64,000 bases of DNA from positions 81,245 to 145,244 of the forward strand of contig JAPPNK010000021.1 of the NCBI GenBank assembly GCA_028818695.1, written 5' to 3'. Source of the stretch: Candidatus Poribacteria bacterium (GTDB lineage: Bacteria; Poribacteria; WGA-4E; GCA-2687025). The position numbers and the translations under genes were made by a program. The notes beneath the pieces were generated by a model, which was not told the origin of the DNA, made no database searches, and saw only the letters and a list, made by a program, of their open reading frames with translations. This document shows, piece after piece, positions 24,574 to 33,535 of this stretch (positions within the stretch are counted from its first letter, which is position 1; the number at the start of each line of letters is the position of its first letter).

Positions 24574-26088
24574 ATGGGCTTGTTTGCAAAGCTTCGGCGA
24601 TCATCCGCGGCAGGTTTGCTTCGCCTCTACGGGTTTGCGGGGGCGGTCGTTCTGTTTGCCGGCTTCGTTTTGTACGCCAACTGGATCTTGGGACGGCTGG
24701 AAGACCGAAGCCGCGCGTTTGTGGAGCCGTTGGCGCGTCTCTACTCCTATCTGCCTGTCATTGACGACAAGGAGACGAGCGACCGCGTCGCGCAGGCGAT
24801 ACGCGGCGTCTCGTCGGGCAGCGGGCTGCGTTTTATCATTGTCGATTCGCAGGGAGAGGCGGCGCTGGCGCGCGGCATTGACGAGGAGCTGCAGCGTCAG
24901 CTGGACGCGGGCAAGCCGTTGAACGACCGTCAACAGGAGCGGCTTGAAAACGCGATGGAGCAAATGCGCCGGCGCTCTAAAAACCGCGTATCCATTGAAT
25001 ATCCGCCCGACTATCAGCAGCGGCGCATCATCGGGCGGCTTTACTACGGCGATGTGGATGTCGACCTGCTGTCGGACATACCGCTTGCCGTCGCGGATGT
25101 GGACGGAAACCCTGTCGGATGGCGTATCTACGGCGAATGGGAGACGCCGGCGACGAACCCTGAGGGGCTGCCAAAGGCGCGGGCGTTTATGCGCGGGGCG
25201 AAGCGTTTCAACCGCGTGGACGATCTCCAGATCAATCCGCGCTTGGAGCAGGGCGTTTTTTATTATGAGCTGCCGCCGCTGCGCGCGCTGGAGTGGATGC
25301 CGTATATCCAGACATTTTTGGCGCTTCTGTTTGCGCTGGGAGCCGTTCCGTTGTATCGGCGCGTCCGTTTGCAGGAGCAAGCGGCGGTCTGGGCGGGGCT
25401 GGCGAAAGAGGGCGCGCATCAGCTCGGCTCGCCGATTTCGTCGCTGATGGGATGGATCGATCTCGCGGACGAGGGCGGCGCGGAGGACTCCAATCTGGAT
25501 ATCCATGCGGAGATGCGGCGCGATGTGGAGCGGCTGCGTCAGGTGGCGGCGCGTTTTTCGGAGATCGGAAATGAGCCTCGGCTTCGGCCGGTGGACGCGA
25601 TCGAGGCGGCGCGTTCGTCTGCGTCCTATTTCCGCGAACGGCTGCCGCAGCTCGGCGGCGAGATCGATATTTTAGAGCGGTATGAATCGGTTCCGCAGGT
25701 GCGGGCGAATGAGACGCTTTTGCGCTGGGTAATCGATAATTTGGTGCGGAACGCAGCGGACGCTGTCGTAAATCGACCTGATCAAACGCAAAAAGGAGAG
25801 ATAGAAGTGTCTGCGGCCTATGAGTTTCGATCTAAATGTGTTATCATCATGGTAACGGACAACGGCGACGGCGTCGCTCGTTCCGACCGGCGGCGCATCT
25901 TTGAGCCGGGATTCACGACAAAAGCGGGCGGATGGGGCATCGGCCTCGCGCTCGCAAGGCGCATCGTTGAAGGTCCGTTTGAGGGAAGCATCGCCCTTGT
26001 GAAGACGGGATCGAGCGGCTCAACGTTTCGAGTGGAGCTGCCGGCAGTAGAAAACGCAGGCGGAGATTCAACATCAACAACGCCGTGA
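24574..26088 (+). CDS. Membrane sensor histidine kinase, partner of PorX-like regulator (PorY-like role)
   Basis: The 504-residue product has two transmembrane helices (about 16-38 and 243-262) around an extracytoplasmic sensor region of about 200 residues. The cytoplasmic part has a phospho-acceptor H282 in KEGAHQLGSPISSLMGW, then the ATPase boxes: WVIDNLVRNAADAV (N), VTDNGDGVA (G1), FEPGFTTKAGGWGIGLALARRIVEG (F/G2). Its stop overlaps the GTG start of the regulator gene (GTGA), so the two are a translationally coupled pair. In Bacteroidota the kinase PorY pairs with PorX to control type IX secretion genes; here the pairing rests on adjacency and is inference. Confidence 0.92.
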   Translation: MGLFAKLRRSSAAGLLRLYGFAGAVVLFAGFVLYANWILGRLEDRSRAFVEPLARLYSYLPVIDDKETSDRVAQAIRGVSSGSGLRFIIVDSQGEAALARGIDEELQRQLDAGKPLNDRQQERLENAMEQMRRRSKNRVSIEYPPDYQQRRIIGRLYYGDVDVDLLSDIPLAVADVDGNPVGWRIYGEWETPATNPEGLPKARAFMRGAKRFNRVDDLQINPRLEQGVFYYELPPLRALEWMPYIQTFLALLFALGAVPLYRRVRLQEQAAVWAGLAKEGAHQLGSPISSLMGWIDLADEGGAEDSNLDIHAEMRRDVERLRQVAARFSEIGNEPRLRPVDAIEAARSSASYFRERLPQLGGEIDILERYESVPQVRANETLLRWVIDNLVRNAADAVVNRPDQTQKGEIEVSAAYEFRSKCVIIMVTDNGDGVARSDRRRIFEPGFTTKAGGWGIGLALARRIVEGPFEGSIALVKTGSSGSTFRVELPAVENAGGDSTSTTP

Positions 26089-27638
26089 AGCAAGAGATTT
26101 TATGGATCGACGACGAGATCGACTCGCTGCGGTCGCATACGCTTTTCCTGCAAAGCCGCGGTTACCGCGTGACGACCGCCTCCAACGCGCGCGACGGTCT
26201 CGCCCTGCTGTCGGAGAGAAGGTTCGACGCCGCGCTGCTTGATCATCACATGGTCGGCATGAGCGGGCTTGAGGCGCTGGACGCCATCAAGGCGAGCCAT
26301 CCGCGCCTGCCGGTCGTCATGATCACTCAAAGCCATGAGGACGCGCTCATGGACGAGGCGCTGCGCGGGCGGGTGGACGATTTCCTGGTGAAGCCGACGC
26401 AGGCGGTGCAGGTGGCGCGGACGCTGCGCCGTCTCTTAGACCGAAAGCGCGTTGAGGCGGAAGGAGCCGCTGCGCAGTATCTGAACGAATACCGGGAGCT
26501 GTCCGCTTTGACGGACGCCGAGCTGGACTGGCGCGGATGGATTGAGGCGTACCGACAGCTGTGCGCCTGGGACATGCGCATGGATGAGCTGAAAGCGGTT
26601 GGACTGGACGCAAACCATGCGGAGCTGCGCGCCGACCTGAACCGCCGTTTTTCGAACTACGCCGCAGATCATTACAGCTCTTGGGCGCGGGGCGCGGACG
26701 ATTCTCCGCCGCTCTCTACCAATGTGCTGGATCGGCATGTTCTGCCGCATCTGCGGGAGGGGACGCCCGTCTTTTTTGTCGTCATTGACTGCATGCGCTA
26801 CGACCTGTGGCTGACGATACAGCCGCTGCTGGCGGAGATGTTTCATATTGAGACGGAGCTGTATTACGGCGTTTTGCCGACGGCGACCGCGTATGCGCGC
26901 AACGCTCTGTTTAGCGGACTGTTTCCGTCGGAGATTGCCGAGCGGTACCCTGACTGCTGGTCGGAGGATGTTCGTTCGACGGAGAGTTTAAACCGGCATG
27001 AGAAACGCCTTTTGGAGCTGAAGTTGGAGCGGAGCGGTTTGGAGCTGTGGCCGGCTCCGCGTTACTTCAAAATCTTTGATCCGGAGGGGGGGCAGCTGTA
27101 CCGCAAGCGCGTCGCTTCCTATGATCGATTCAGTTTGGCTTGTTTGGTGGTGAATTTTGTGGACGCCTTGACGCATGAGCGTTCCCATTCGGAGCTTCTT
27201 CGTCAGATTGCGCCGGATGAGGCGTCATTTTGCTCTCTATTTCGTTCTTGGTTTCAAAATTCGGACCTGTATGAGATCTTTCGTTTGATGGGCGACAAGG
27301 GCGCAGCCGTGGTCGTCACGACGGATCATGGGTCTGTCTTGTGCAATCGGGCGTCGAAGGTGTTCGGCGACAGGGACACGGCGTCCGGCTTGCGCTTCAA
27401 GTTTGGCAAGCGCGTTCAATGCGTGGAGGAGTCGGCGGCGACGTCTGTCAGCCCGTCGGAGTACCGCCTGCCGTCCGATTTTCCGGGCAAAAACTACGTG
27501 TTTGCAAAAGAGGATTACTACTTTGTGTACCCAAGCGATTTCCAGGTATATCGCAAAAAGTTGAAGGGCGGCTTTCAGCATGGAGGCATCTCTATGGAGG
27601 AGATGCTGATTCCATGCGCATTGATGCGCCGCCGATGA
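26085..27638 (+). CDS. porX: PorX-type response regulator: receiver domain fused to PglZ/alkaline-phosphatase-like domain
   Basis: The 517-residue product starts with a CheY-like receiver (ILWIDDEIDSL; phospho-acceptor D53 in ALLDHHMVGMSG; MITQS; FLVKPTQ). A helical linker (about 125-210) leads to a PglZ-type alkaline-phosphatase superfamily domain: VVIDCMRYDLW, LPTATAYARNALFSGLFPSEI with the threonine expected to be the nucleophile, and VVVTTDHGSV as a metal site. This is the exact layout of PorX, the regulator of the type IX secretion system in Porphyromonas and Flavobacterium, whose effector domain is a phosphodiesterase acting on nucleotides. GTG start overlapping the kinase stop. With the PorV-like and sorting-domain genes at 36-62 kb this supports a T9SS-related system. 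Confidence 0.9.
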   Translation: MKQEILWIDDEIDSLRSHTLFLQSRGYRVTTASNARDGLALLSERRFDAALLDHHMVGMSGLEALDAIKASHPRLPVVMITQSHEDALMDEALRGRVDDFLVKPTQAVQVARTLRRLLDRKRVEAEGAAAQYLNEYRELSALTDAELDWRGWIEAYRQLCAWDMRMDELKAVGLDANHAELRADLNRRFSNYAADHYSSWARGADDSPPLSTNVLDRHVLPHLREGTPVFFVVIDCMRYDLWLTIQPLLAEMFHIETELYYGVLPTATAYARNALFSGLFPSEIAERYPDCWSEDVRSTESLNRHEKRLLELKLERSGLELWPAPRYFKIFDPEGGQLYRKRVASYDRFSLACLVVNFVDALTHERSHSELLRQIAPDEASFCSLFRSWFQNSDLYEIFRLMGDKGAAVVVTTDHGSVLCNRASKVFGDRDTASGLRFKFGKRVQCVEESAATSVSPSEYRLPSDFPGKNYVFAKEDYYFVYPSDFQVYRKKLKGGFQHGGISMEEMLIPCALMRRR

Positions 27639-27644
27639 GTTTGG

Positions 27645-27665
27645 GAGAGCGTGACGGGCGCTCTC
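27645..27665 (+). terminator. Possible hairpin after the PorX gene
   Basis: GAGAGCG (27645-27651) pairs with CGCTCTC (27659-27665) across a 7-nt loop, seven bases after the stop. A T-run (TTTT near 27677) is too far away for a classic terminator. The rest of the gap 27666-27932 holds no gene, and I found no clear promoter in it. Confidence 0.3.
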
Positions 27666-27932
27666 GGAGAGGATCGTTTTGAAGGTGGCCGACGCTGCGG
27701 CGCCGGTCAGAATCTAGGCAATCAGAGAACGGAAAGGTTCGTTGCGATGCCCAACGCAGCGTTCATCAGGTGAGATCGTCCATGCGGCGTTCCGTGTGCG
27801 AGCATTCTTTTGACCGCTTGTTTGAAAGGGGCGGGTCTTGATCGCGTTCGCCGCGCGAGCCGCGCGGATATCTTCATGCCAAGAGGAGGTCGGCGCCTCA
27901 GTTTCGGCCGTTAGGTCGCAGGGAGGCGTCAG

Positions 27933-29450
27933 ATGGCTACCGATATTATTGTTTCGGAGGATGAGTACGAAGTCCGAGCCGCAATTCTGGAGAACGGGAG
28001 TTGCGTCGAAATTTTCAACGAAAGGAAGTCCGAGGAGCGTTCTTTAGGAAACATCTACAAAGGCAGAGTCGGAAGCGTCCTGCCAGGGATGCAAGCGGCG
28101 TTCATCGACATCGGGTCCAGTAAAAACGGATTCTTGCATGTGTCCGATCTGCAGGCGCATGTGAACGAATACGGAGAGATTGAGCGGAACATCGACGGAA
28201 ACGGAAGAGCCGCGCGAAATCGAACCCCCATCGAGTCGATCCTGAAAAAGGGGCAGGAGATTCTTGTTCAGATCGACAAGGAGCCGATCGGGACAAAGGG
28301 ACCGCGCGTCACGGGCTACATCACCATTCCCGGCCGTCATCTGGTGTTTGCGCCGACATCGTCCACGCTGGGCATCTCGCGGCGCATTGCCAGCGAAAAG
28401 GAGCGCAGCCGACTTCAAAAAATTGTCTCCAAGCACATGCCGAAAACCGGCGGCATCATCGTCCGCACTGCATGCGCTGGATGCGAGGACAGCCAGTTCG
28501 TTCCTGAAATCAAATTTCTCAGCAAAACATGGGAATCGGTCGTCTCCAAAAGCGAGCGCAAAAAAGCGCCCGCGCTTGTCTATGAAGACCTTGGTCTCGT
28601 CTTTCGCGTTATCCGCGACATTTTCACGGACGAAGTCAACCGCTTCATCGTCGAAGGCTCCGCGCTCCACGAAAGCATCCTGAAATATGTTGAGGAGTCG
28701 CTTCCGTCCCTCCGAGAAAAGATCGTGTTCTACGAGGATGAGATTCCGGCGTTTGAAAAATTCGGAATTGAGCAGGAGGTCAAAAAAGCGACGAGTCGCC
28801 GCATCTGGCTCAAATCGGGCGGATACCTTGTCATCGACGAAACGGAAGCGCTGGTCGCCATTGATGTCAACACGGGCAAGTTCGTCGGCAGCGAAAGCCA
28901 TGAGGAGACCATCTACCAGAACAATCTCGAAGCGGCGGTGGAGATCGCGCGCCAAATCCGCCTGCGCGATCTGGGCGGCATCATCGTTCTCGACTTCATC
29001 GACATGGAAAATCCAAGCAACCGAAAGCGGGTGCTTCAGACGCTGGAGAAGGAGATACGCAAAGACCGCGCCCGCACGAACATTCTACAGTTCACGGAGC
29101 TTGGGATCATTGAGATGACGCGCCAGCGCCAGAAGGAAAGCCTGAGCGCGATGTACTGCTCTGGATGCCCGTATTGCGGCGGGTCGGGCTATGTGCTGTC
29201 TGAAGAAACAGTGGTAATTCGAACGCTGCGCAGTCTGAAGCGGGCGGCGGCGCGCGCCCCTAAAGGCTCCTACCGCCTTATTGTGAGCGACATGATCGCC
29301 GCTCGTCTTCGCAAGGAGGATCGGCAGAAGCTGCGCGACTTGACGAAAAGCATGAACATCCGCGTCAAGGTGGACGCGAACCCCGACATTCATATGGAGG
29401 ATTTTCGAGTCTTTGAGATGCCGCACAACCGCGAGATCTTTGTGAGTTAG
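27933..29450 (+). CDS. rng: Ribonuclease E/G family (RNase G)
   Basis: The 505-residue product begins with an S1-like RNA-binding domain (LGNIYKGRVGSVLPGMQAAFIDIG, 40-120), then an RNase H-like and DNase I-like catalytic core with magnesium ligands D311 (VAIDVNTGKF) and D354 (IVLDFIDM), and the zinc-link C412-P-Y-C415 that joins two subunits. It lacks the long unstructured tail of RNase E, so it is RNase G-like. It cuts single-stranded AU-rich RNA and matures 16S rRNA. The ATG has GGGAGG 6 nt upstream. moaC starts 7 nt after the stop. Confidence 0.95.
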   Translation: MATDIIVSEDEYEVRAAILENGSCVEIFNERKSEERSLGNIYKGRVGSVLPGMQAAFIDIGSSKNGFLHVSDLQAHVNEYGEIERNIDGNGRAARNRTPIESILKKGQEILVQIDKEPIGTKGPRVTGYITIPGRHLVFAPTSSTLGISRRIASEKERSRLQKIVSKHMPKTGGIIVRTACAGCEDSQFVPEIKFLSKTWESVVSKSERKKAPALVYEDLGLVFRVIRDIFTDEVNRFIVEGSALHESILKYVEESLPSLREKIVFYEDEIPAFEKFGIEQEVKKATSRRIWLKSGGYLVIDETEALVAIDVNTGKFVGSESHEETIYQNNLEAAVEIARQIRLRDLGGIIVLDFIDMENPSNRKRVLQTLEKEIRKDRARTNILQFTELGIIEMTRQRQKESLSAMYCSGCPYCGGSGYVLSEETVVIRTLRSLKRAAARAPKGSYRLIVSDMIAARLRKEDRQKLRDLTKSMNIRVKVDANPDIHMEDFRVFEMPHNREIFVS

Positions 29451-29457
29451 GCTGACA

Positions 29458-29940
29458 TTGTCCGACTTGACGCATTTCAATGAGCGCGGCGAGGAGCGCA
29501 TCGTTGACATATCTTCAAAAGAGGCGACAGCGCGCGAGGCGACAGCGCGCGGCTGCGTCTATGCGTCCGCGCAGACGCTGGAGCGCATCGCGTCCGATTC
29601 CCTTGCCAAGGGCGATCCGCTTGCCGCAGCCCGTCTAGCTGGTATGATGGCCGCCAAGCGGACAAGCGAACTGATACCGCTCTGCCATCCGCTTTTTTTG
29701 ACCGCCGTTTCGGTGCGCCTAGAACTGAACGCGCCTCAAGGTTGTGTCGACATCGAAGCGACGGTCAAGGTTCGAGGACAGACCGGCGTCGAAATGGAGG
29801 CGTTGACGGCAGTCTCTGTCGCGGCGTTGACAGTGTATGATATGTGCAAGTCGGTCGATAAAGAAATGACGATCGGCGAGATACGCTTGGTTCGCAAAAC
29901 AGGGGGGCGCGGCGGCGCATATGAACGGCGGGAAGGTTGA
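29458..29940 (+). CDS. moaC: Cyclic pyranopterin monophosphate synthase
   Basis: The 160-residue product matches MoaC over its full length: THFNERGEERIVDIS, AAKRTSELIPLCHPL, and GVEMEALTAVSVAALTVYDMCKSVDK with the catalytic lysine. MoaC converts the 3',8-cyclo-GTP made by MoaA into cPMP, the second step of molybdenum cofactor synthesis. The start is TTG at 29458, 7 nt after the rng stop, with only a weak ribosome-binding site, so translation probably depends on coupling to rng. No other moa gene is in the window. Near residue 25 the codons for EATAR occur twice in a row as a 15-base tandem repeat. Confidence 0.94.
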   Translation: MSDLTHFNERGEERIVDISSKEATAREATARGCVYASAQTLERIASDSLAKGDPLAAARLAGMMAAKRTSELIPLCHPLFLTAVSVRLELNAPQGCVDIEATVKVRGQTGVEMEALTAVSVAALTVYDMCKSVDKEMTIGEIRLVRKTGGRGGAYERREG

Positions 29941-29942
29941 CG

Positions 29943-31241
29943 ATGCGCATACTGCACTGCGCCGATTTGCATCTTGGACGGCGTCCGTTCAACTTGGAGG
30001 CGCGTTTTGACGATTTTGGGCGCGTTTTTCTTCACATCGCAGATCGGGCGATAGATCTGAACGCGGACATTCTTCTCATCGCGGGCGATTTTTTTGATAA
30101 GCGGGACATTGACGCGGCGATTTTGTCGCAGGCGCTGAACGGGCTTCGGTTGTTAAAAGACGCGGGCGTTCAGGTCGCCGCCATAGAAGGCAACCATGAC
30201 AAGGCGTTTCGCCGAACCCTCTCCACGCGGCTGGAATGGCTCCGTTACCTCTCGTCGGAGGGTATGCTTCATCTGCTGCATCCGTCGGTCTCTTCGAGCG
30301 GTATTCAGCTGCCGGCGTGGGATGAACCGTCTCGATCCGGCGCAATTCTGGAGATCGGAGGCGTTCGTCTGGTCGGGCTGGGTTACCGCGGGGCGCAGGG
30401 CGACGCTTTTTTGGAGCAGGTTGACGGAGCGCTGCCCTTCGCGGACGATCTTTTCACCATACTCATGTTTCATTCGGGCGTCGGGGAGCCGGACGGGTTC
30501 ATCATGGGTTCCGTCTCAAAGGAGGCGCTGGCTCGGCTGGACGGGCGGGTACAGATCGCCGCGCTGGGCCATTGGCATCGCAGGCGCGAATGGCAGATCG
30601 AAGGCTTCAAGGCCCTGATGCCGGGGTCGCCGGAGGTGTGCGACATCCGCGAGGCGGAGTATGAGCGCGGCTTTTTCCTGATCGATACGCCTGACGACCC
30701 GAAGGGCGCGCCGCAGATAACGTTTGAGAAGACGCCTTTCCGTCCGCATGAGCGCATTCAGGTTAACCTGGACGGCTGCCAGTTTCCGTCCGCCGCCGTC
30801 TCCCGCGCGTCTGAGGAGGCGGCGAAGTTGTCGTCCTACAGGAAGGCGCCGGCGGTTGAATTGACGCTGACGGGCGAGCTGAAATTTGACGCGATAGATA
30901 TTCCGATAGACGCGGTTCGGCAAGCGGCGCAGGAAGCGAGCGGAGCCTTGCATGTGGAGGTAGTGAACCGCGCGAATTTGCCCGCTTCCGCCATGTCGAT
31001 GGAGTCGCTTCAGTTGCATAAACGGGATGAAATAGAGCGGCAGGCGCTGTATGATCTGGTCAATGAGAGCGGCGAGTATGCCGGTTCGGCCGATCTGTTG
31101 ACGGAATTGGCGGTTCAATTGAAGGACGGATCGGCCGCCTCGGAGAATGAAAGTCAGTTTACGGAAGAGGCGATTGATCTGCTCATTTCAGCGGTTAAGA
31201 CGATGGAGTCGGCGGAGACGGATCAAGAAGGAAGTCCATGA
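29943..31241 (+). CDS. Mre11/SbcD-family DNA repair exonuclease (calcineurin-like phosphoesterase)
   Basis: The 432-residue product carries the five metallophosphoesterase motifs: D8-L-H10 ([11 protein letters not shown]), [25 protein letters not shown] and ALGHWHRR. The C-terminal 170 residues form a cap-like domain. Enzymes of this family process DNA ends with an SbcC/Rad50 ATPase; none is visible next to it, so it may act alone like the bacterial YhaO group. ATG 29943 with GGGAAGG 6 nt upstream is preferred over an in-frame TTG at 29937. It begins 2 nt after moaC and overlaps the next gene by 4 nt. Confidence 0.9.
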   Translation: MRILHCADLHLGRRPFNLEARFDDFGRVFLHIADRAIDLNADILLIAGDFFDKRDIDAAILSQALNGLRLLKDAGVQVAAIEGNHDKAFRRTLSTRLEWLRYLSSEGMLHLLHPSVSSSGIQLPAWDEPSRSGAILEIGGVRLVGLGYRGAQGDAFLEQVDGALPFADDLFTILMFHSGVGEPDGFIMGSVSKEALARLDGRVQIAALGHWHRRREWQIEGFKALMPGSPEVCDIREAEYERGFFLIDTPDDPKGAPQITFEKTPFRPHERIQVNLDGCQFPSAAVSRASEEAAKLSSYRKAPAVELTLTGELKFDAIDIPIDAVRQAAQEASGALHVEVVNRANLPASAMSMESLQLHKRDEIERQALYDLVNESGEYAGSADLLTELAVQLKDGSAASENESQFTEEAIDLLISAVKTMESAETDQEGSP

Positions 31242-33532
31242 AATTAGGTCGTTTGCTGTATGGGGCTGTTGTCTGCTGGGCGCTCTGCTGGTCGAGTTTG
31301 GCTTGGGGGAGCAACGCAGCGGAGTTGAAAAACGCCGACGGGACTTGGAAATATACGAACGCGCTGATTGACGAAACCAGTCCTTATCTGCTGTCGCATG
31401 CGCATAACCCTGTCGATTGGCATCCATGGGGACCTGAGGCGTTTGAGCTGGCGCGCAAGCTGGATCGTCCAATTTTTTTGTCGGTCGGTTACTCGACCTG
31501 CTACTGGTGTCATGTAATGGAGCGGCTTGTGTTCTGCAATGTTGAAATTGCGGAGGCGATGAACGCGTCGTTTGTGAATATCAAGGTCGACCGCGAGGAG
31601 CGCCCTGACATCGACAAGTATTATATGACGGCGACGCAGCTGCTGAGCGGGCGGGGCGGATGGCCGAACTCGGTCTTTTTGTCGCCCGATTTGAAGCCGT
31701 TATACGCAGGAACCTACTTTCCGCCGACAGACGGACATGGGTCGCCCTCATTTCCGCGCGTCATTGCGGCGGTGAACAAGGCGTGGGAGAACGACCGCGA
31801 ACAGCTCGTCGCCCGCGCAGAACAGGTCGCCGAAGGGATCTCCCAGATACAGTCAGGCGGCGACGCCCTGAAGCCTGGCCCTTTTTCAAGGGAACATACG
31901 GGTCAATTGATCGGCCTCTTGAAAGCCGACTTTGACAATCGGTTCGGCGGATTTGGCGGCGCGCCGAAGTTTCCCAACGAGATTGAGCTGGCGACGCTGC
32001 TGGCAGAACATGAGCGCTCGGACGACCAGGAAGCGCTGGACATTGTCGTCAAGACGTTGAGCGAGATGGCGCGCGGGGGCATCCATGATCATCTGGCAGG
32101 CGGCTTTCACCGCTATTCAACCGACGCGCAATGGCGCGTGCCGCATTTTGAAAAGATGCTCTACAACCAAGCGCAGTTGGCGTCCGTTTATCTGCGCGCC
32201 TATCGATTGACGGAGCGGGAGGAGCTTTTGAAGGCTGCGAAGGGCATCCTCGCCTTTGTTGACAAGACGATGACGGGACCGAACGGCGAATTTTATTCGG
32301 CGGTCGACTCCGAAACGGAGGAGGAGGAGGGCAAGTCGTATCTCTGGACGGAGGACGAAATACGCGCGGCGCTCGGAAAAGACGCAGCCGCTTTTTTGCG
32401 CTCATACGGGCTGGCGCCGATGCCGCACGGCGAGGGCAAGACGCTGTATGTGAAGCGTCCGATGGAGCGGGACGACCTTCTCCGCCGACTTCTGCAGGCG
32501 CGCAACCAGCGTCCTCAGCCGCTCATCGACACAAAGGCGCTGACGGGCTGGAACGGCATGATGATCGGGGCGTATGCCGAAGCGTATATGGTTTTAAACA
32601 AAAAAGAGTATCTGCGCAGCGCCGAAAGAGCGGCCGCGTTTATTGAGGAGCGGCTGCGAGATGAACATGGCAACCTGCTTCGTTCCTACCGCGCGGGAAA
32701 AGCGAAGGGCAACGCTTTTTTGGACGATTACGCCTTCTATGCGAGCGGGCTGTTGAAACTTCACGAGGCGACGGGGAACGAAGAGTATTTGCGGCGCGCT
32801 CAAGAGACGGCGGATGAGATGAAACGGCGGTTTTGGGACGAAGAGAAAGGCGCCTTTTATTTCACCGAGTCGAAGGGCGACCTGCCCCTGCGCGTGAAAA
32901 GCTTGTATGACGGGGCGATCCCGTCGGGCAATTCGGAGGCGGCGCATGCGCTGTTGTCGCTTTCGTCCGCTCTGGACGATCTGTCGTATCGAGAATTGGC
33001 GTATGAGACGCTGCGCTCCACTGCCGAAGCGACGCGCCTCTATCCGCGCGCCTTTGTGTGGATGCTGGCAGCGGCGGCGCGGTATTTGGATGAGCCGTTG
33101 CCTGCCGCGGTCTTATTGAACAACAGCGAGGCCTTGGCTCATTTGACGATCGTCTCCGCGCCGCCCGAAGCGTCCGCCGGCTCCGTTTTTGAGGTGGAAG
33201 CGCGTCTGAAGGTGGAGAGCGGGTGGCATGTAAACGCCAACCCAGCGTCGGAGAGTTATCTGATCCCGACCACGATAGAATCGGCGGACGCCCGCTTCAC
33301 GCTGCTGAGTGTAGAGTATCCGTCCGGCGAGACGAAGTCGTTCGCGTTTTCGGAGTCGCCGATTCAGGTGTATGACGGCGAGGCGTCGTTTCGGCTTTCT
33401 GTTCAGGCGCCGTCTGACGCGGCGGGCGAAACGCAGCTGACGATCCGCGCGCGCTACCAGGCATGCAACGATGAACTATGCCGCGAGCCAATGTTGGGCG
33501 AAGCGTTCGTCTCCATTCGCATTGTGGAATAG
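31238..33532 (+). CDS. YyaL/DUF255-type thioredoxin-domain protein with C-terminal DsbD-like domain, exported
   Basis: The 764-residue product has a signal peptide (about 1-24). A thioredoxin-like domain follows with [13 protein letters not shown] and C88-Y-W-C91 ([10 protein letters not shown]), then a six-hairpin glycosidase-like helical barrel ([59 protein letters not shown]). This is the DUF255/SPATA20 family. From about residue 645 an extra domain resembles the N-terminal domain of DsbD ([25 protein letters not shown]), which carries redox-active cysteines. Export and the redox modules suggest a role in thiol chemistry outside the cytoplasm; the substrate is unknown. The ATG overlaps the preceding stop (ATGA). 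Confidence 0.9.
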   Translation: MKLGRLLYGAVVCWALCWSSLAWGSNAAELKNADGTWKYTNALIDETSPYLLSHAHNPVDWHPWGPEAFELARKLDRPIFLSVGYSTCYWCHVMERLVFCNVEIAEAMNASFVNIKVDREERPDIDKYYMTATQLLSGRGGWPNSVFLSPDLKPLYAGTYFPPTDGHGSPSFPRVIAAVNKAWENDREQLVARAEQVAEGISQIQSGGDALKPGPFSREHTGQLIGLLKADFDNRFGGFGGAPKFPNEIELATLLAEHERSDDQEALDIVVKTLSEMARGGIHDHLAGGFHRYSTDAQWRVPHFEKMLYNQAQLASVYLRAYRLTEREELLKAAKGILAFVDKTMTGPNGEFYSAVDSETEEEEGKSYLWTEDEIRAALGKDAAAFLRSYGLAPMPHGEGKTLYVKRPMERDDLLRRLLQARNQRPQPLIDTKALTGWNGMMIGAYAEAYMVLNKKEYLRSAERAAAFIEERLRDEHGNLLRSYRAGKAKGNAFLDDYAFYASGLLKLHEATGNEEYLRRAQETADEMKRRFWDEEKGAFYFTESKGDLPLRVKSLYDGAIPSGNSEAAHALLSLSSALDDLSYRELAYETLRSTAEATRLYPRAFVWMLAAAARYLDEPLPAAVLLNNSEALAHLTIVSAPPEASAGSVFEVEARLKVESGWHVNANPASESYLIPTTIESADARFTLLSVEYPSGETKSFAFSESPIQVYDGEASFRLSVQAPSDAAGETQLTIRARYQACNDELCREPMLGEAFVSIRIVE

Positions 33533-33535
33533 CGG

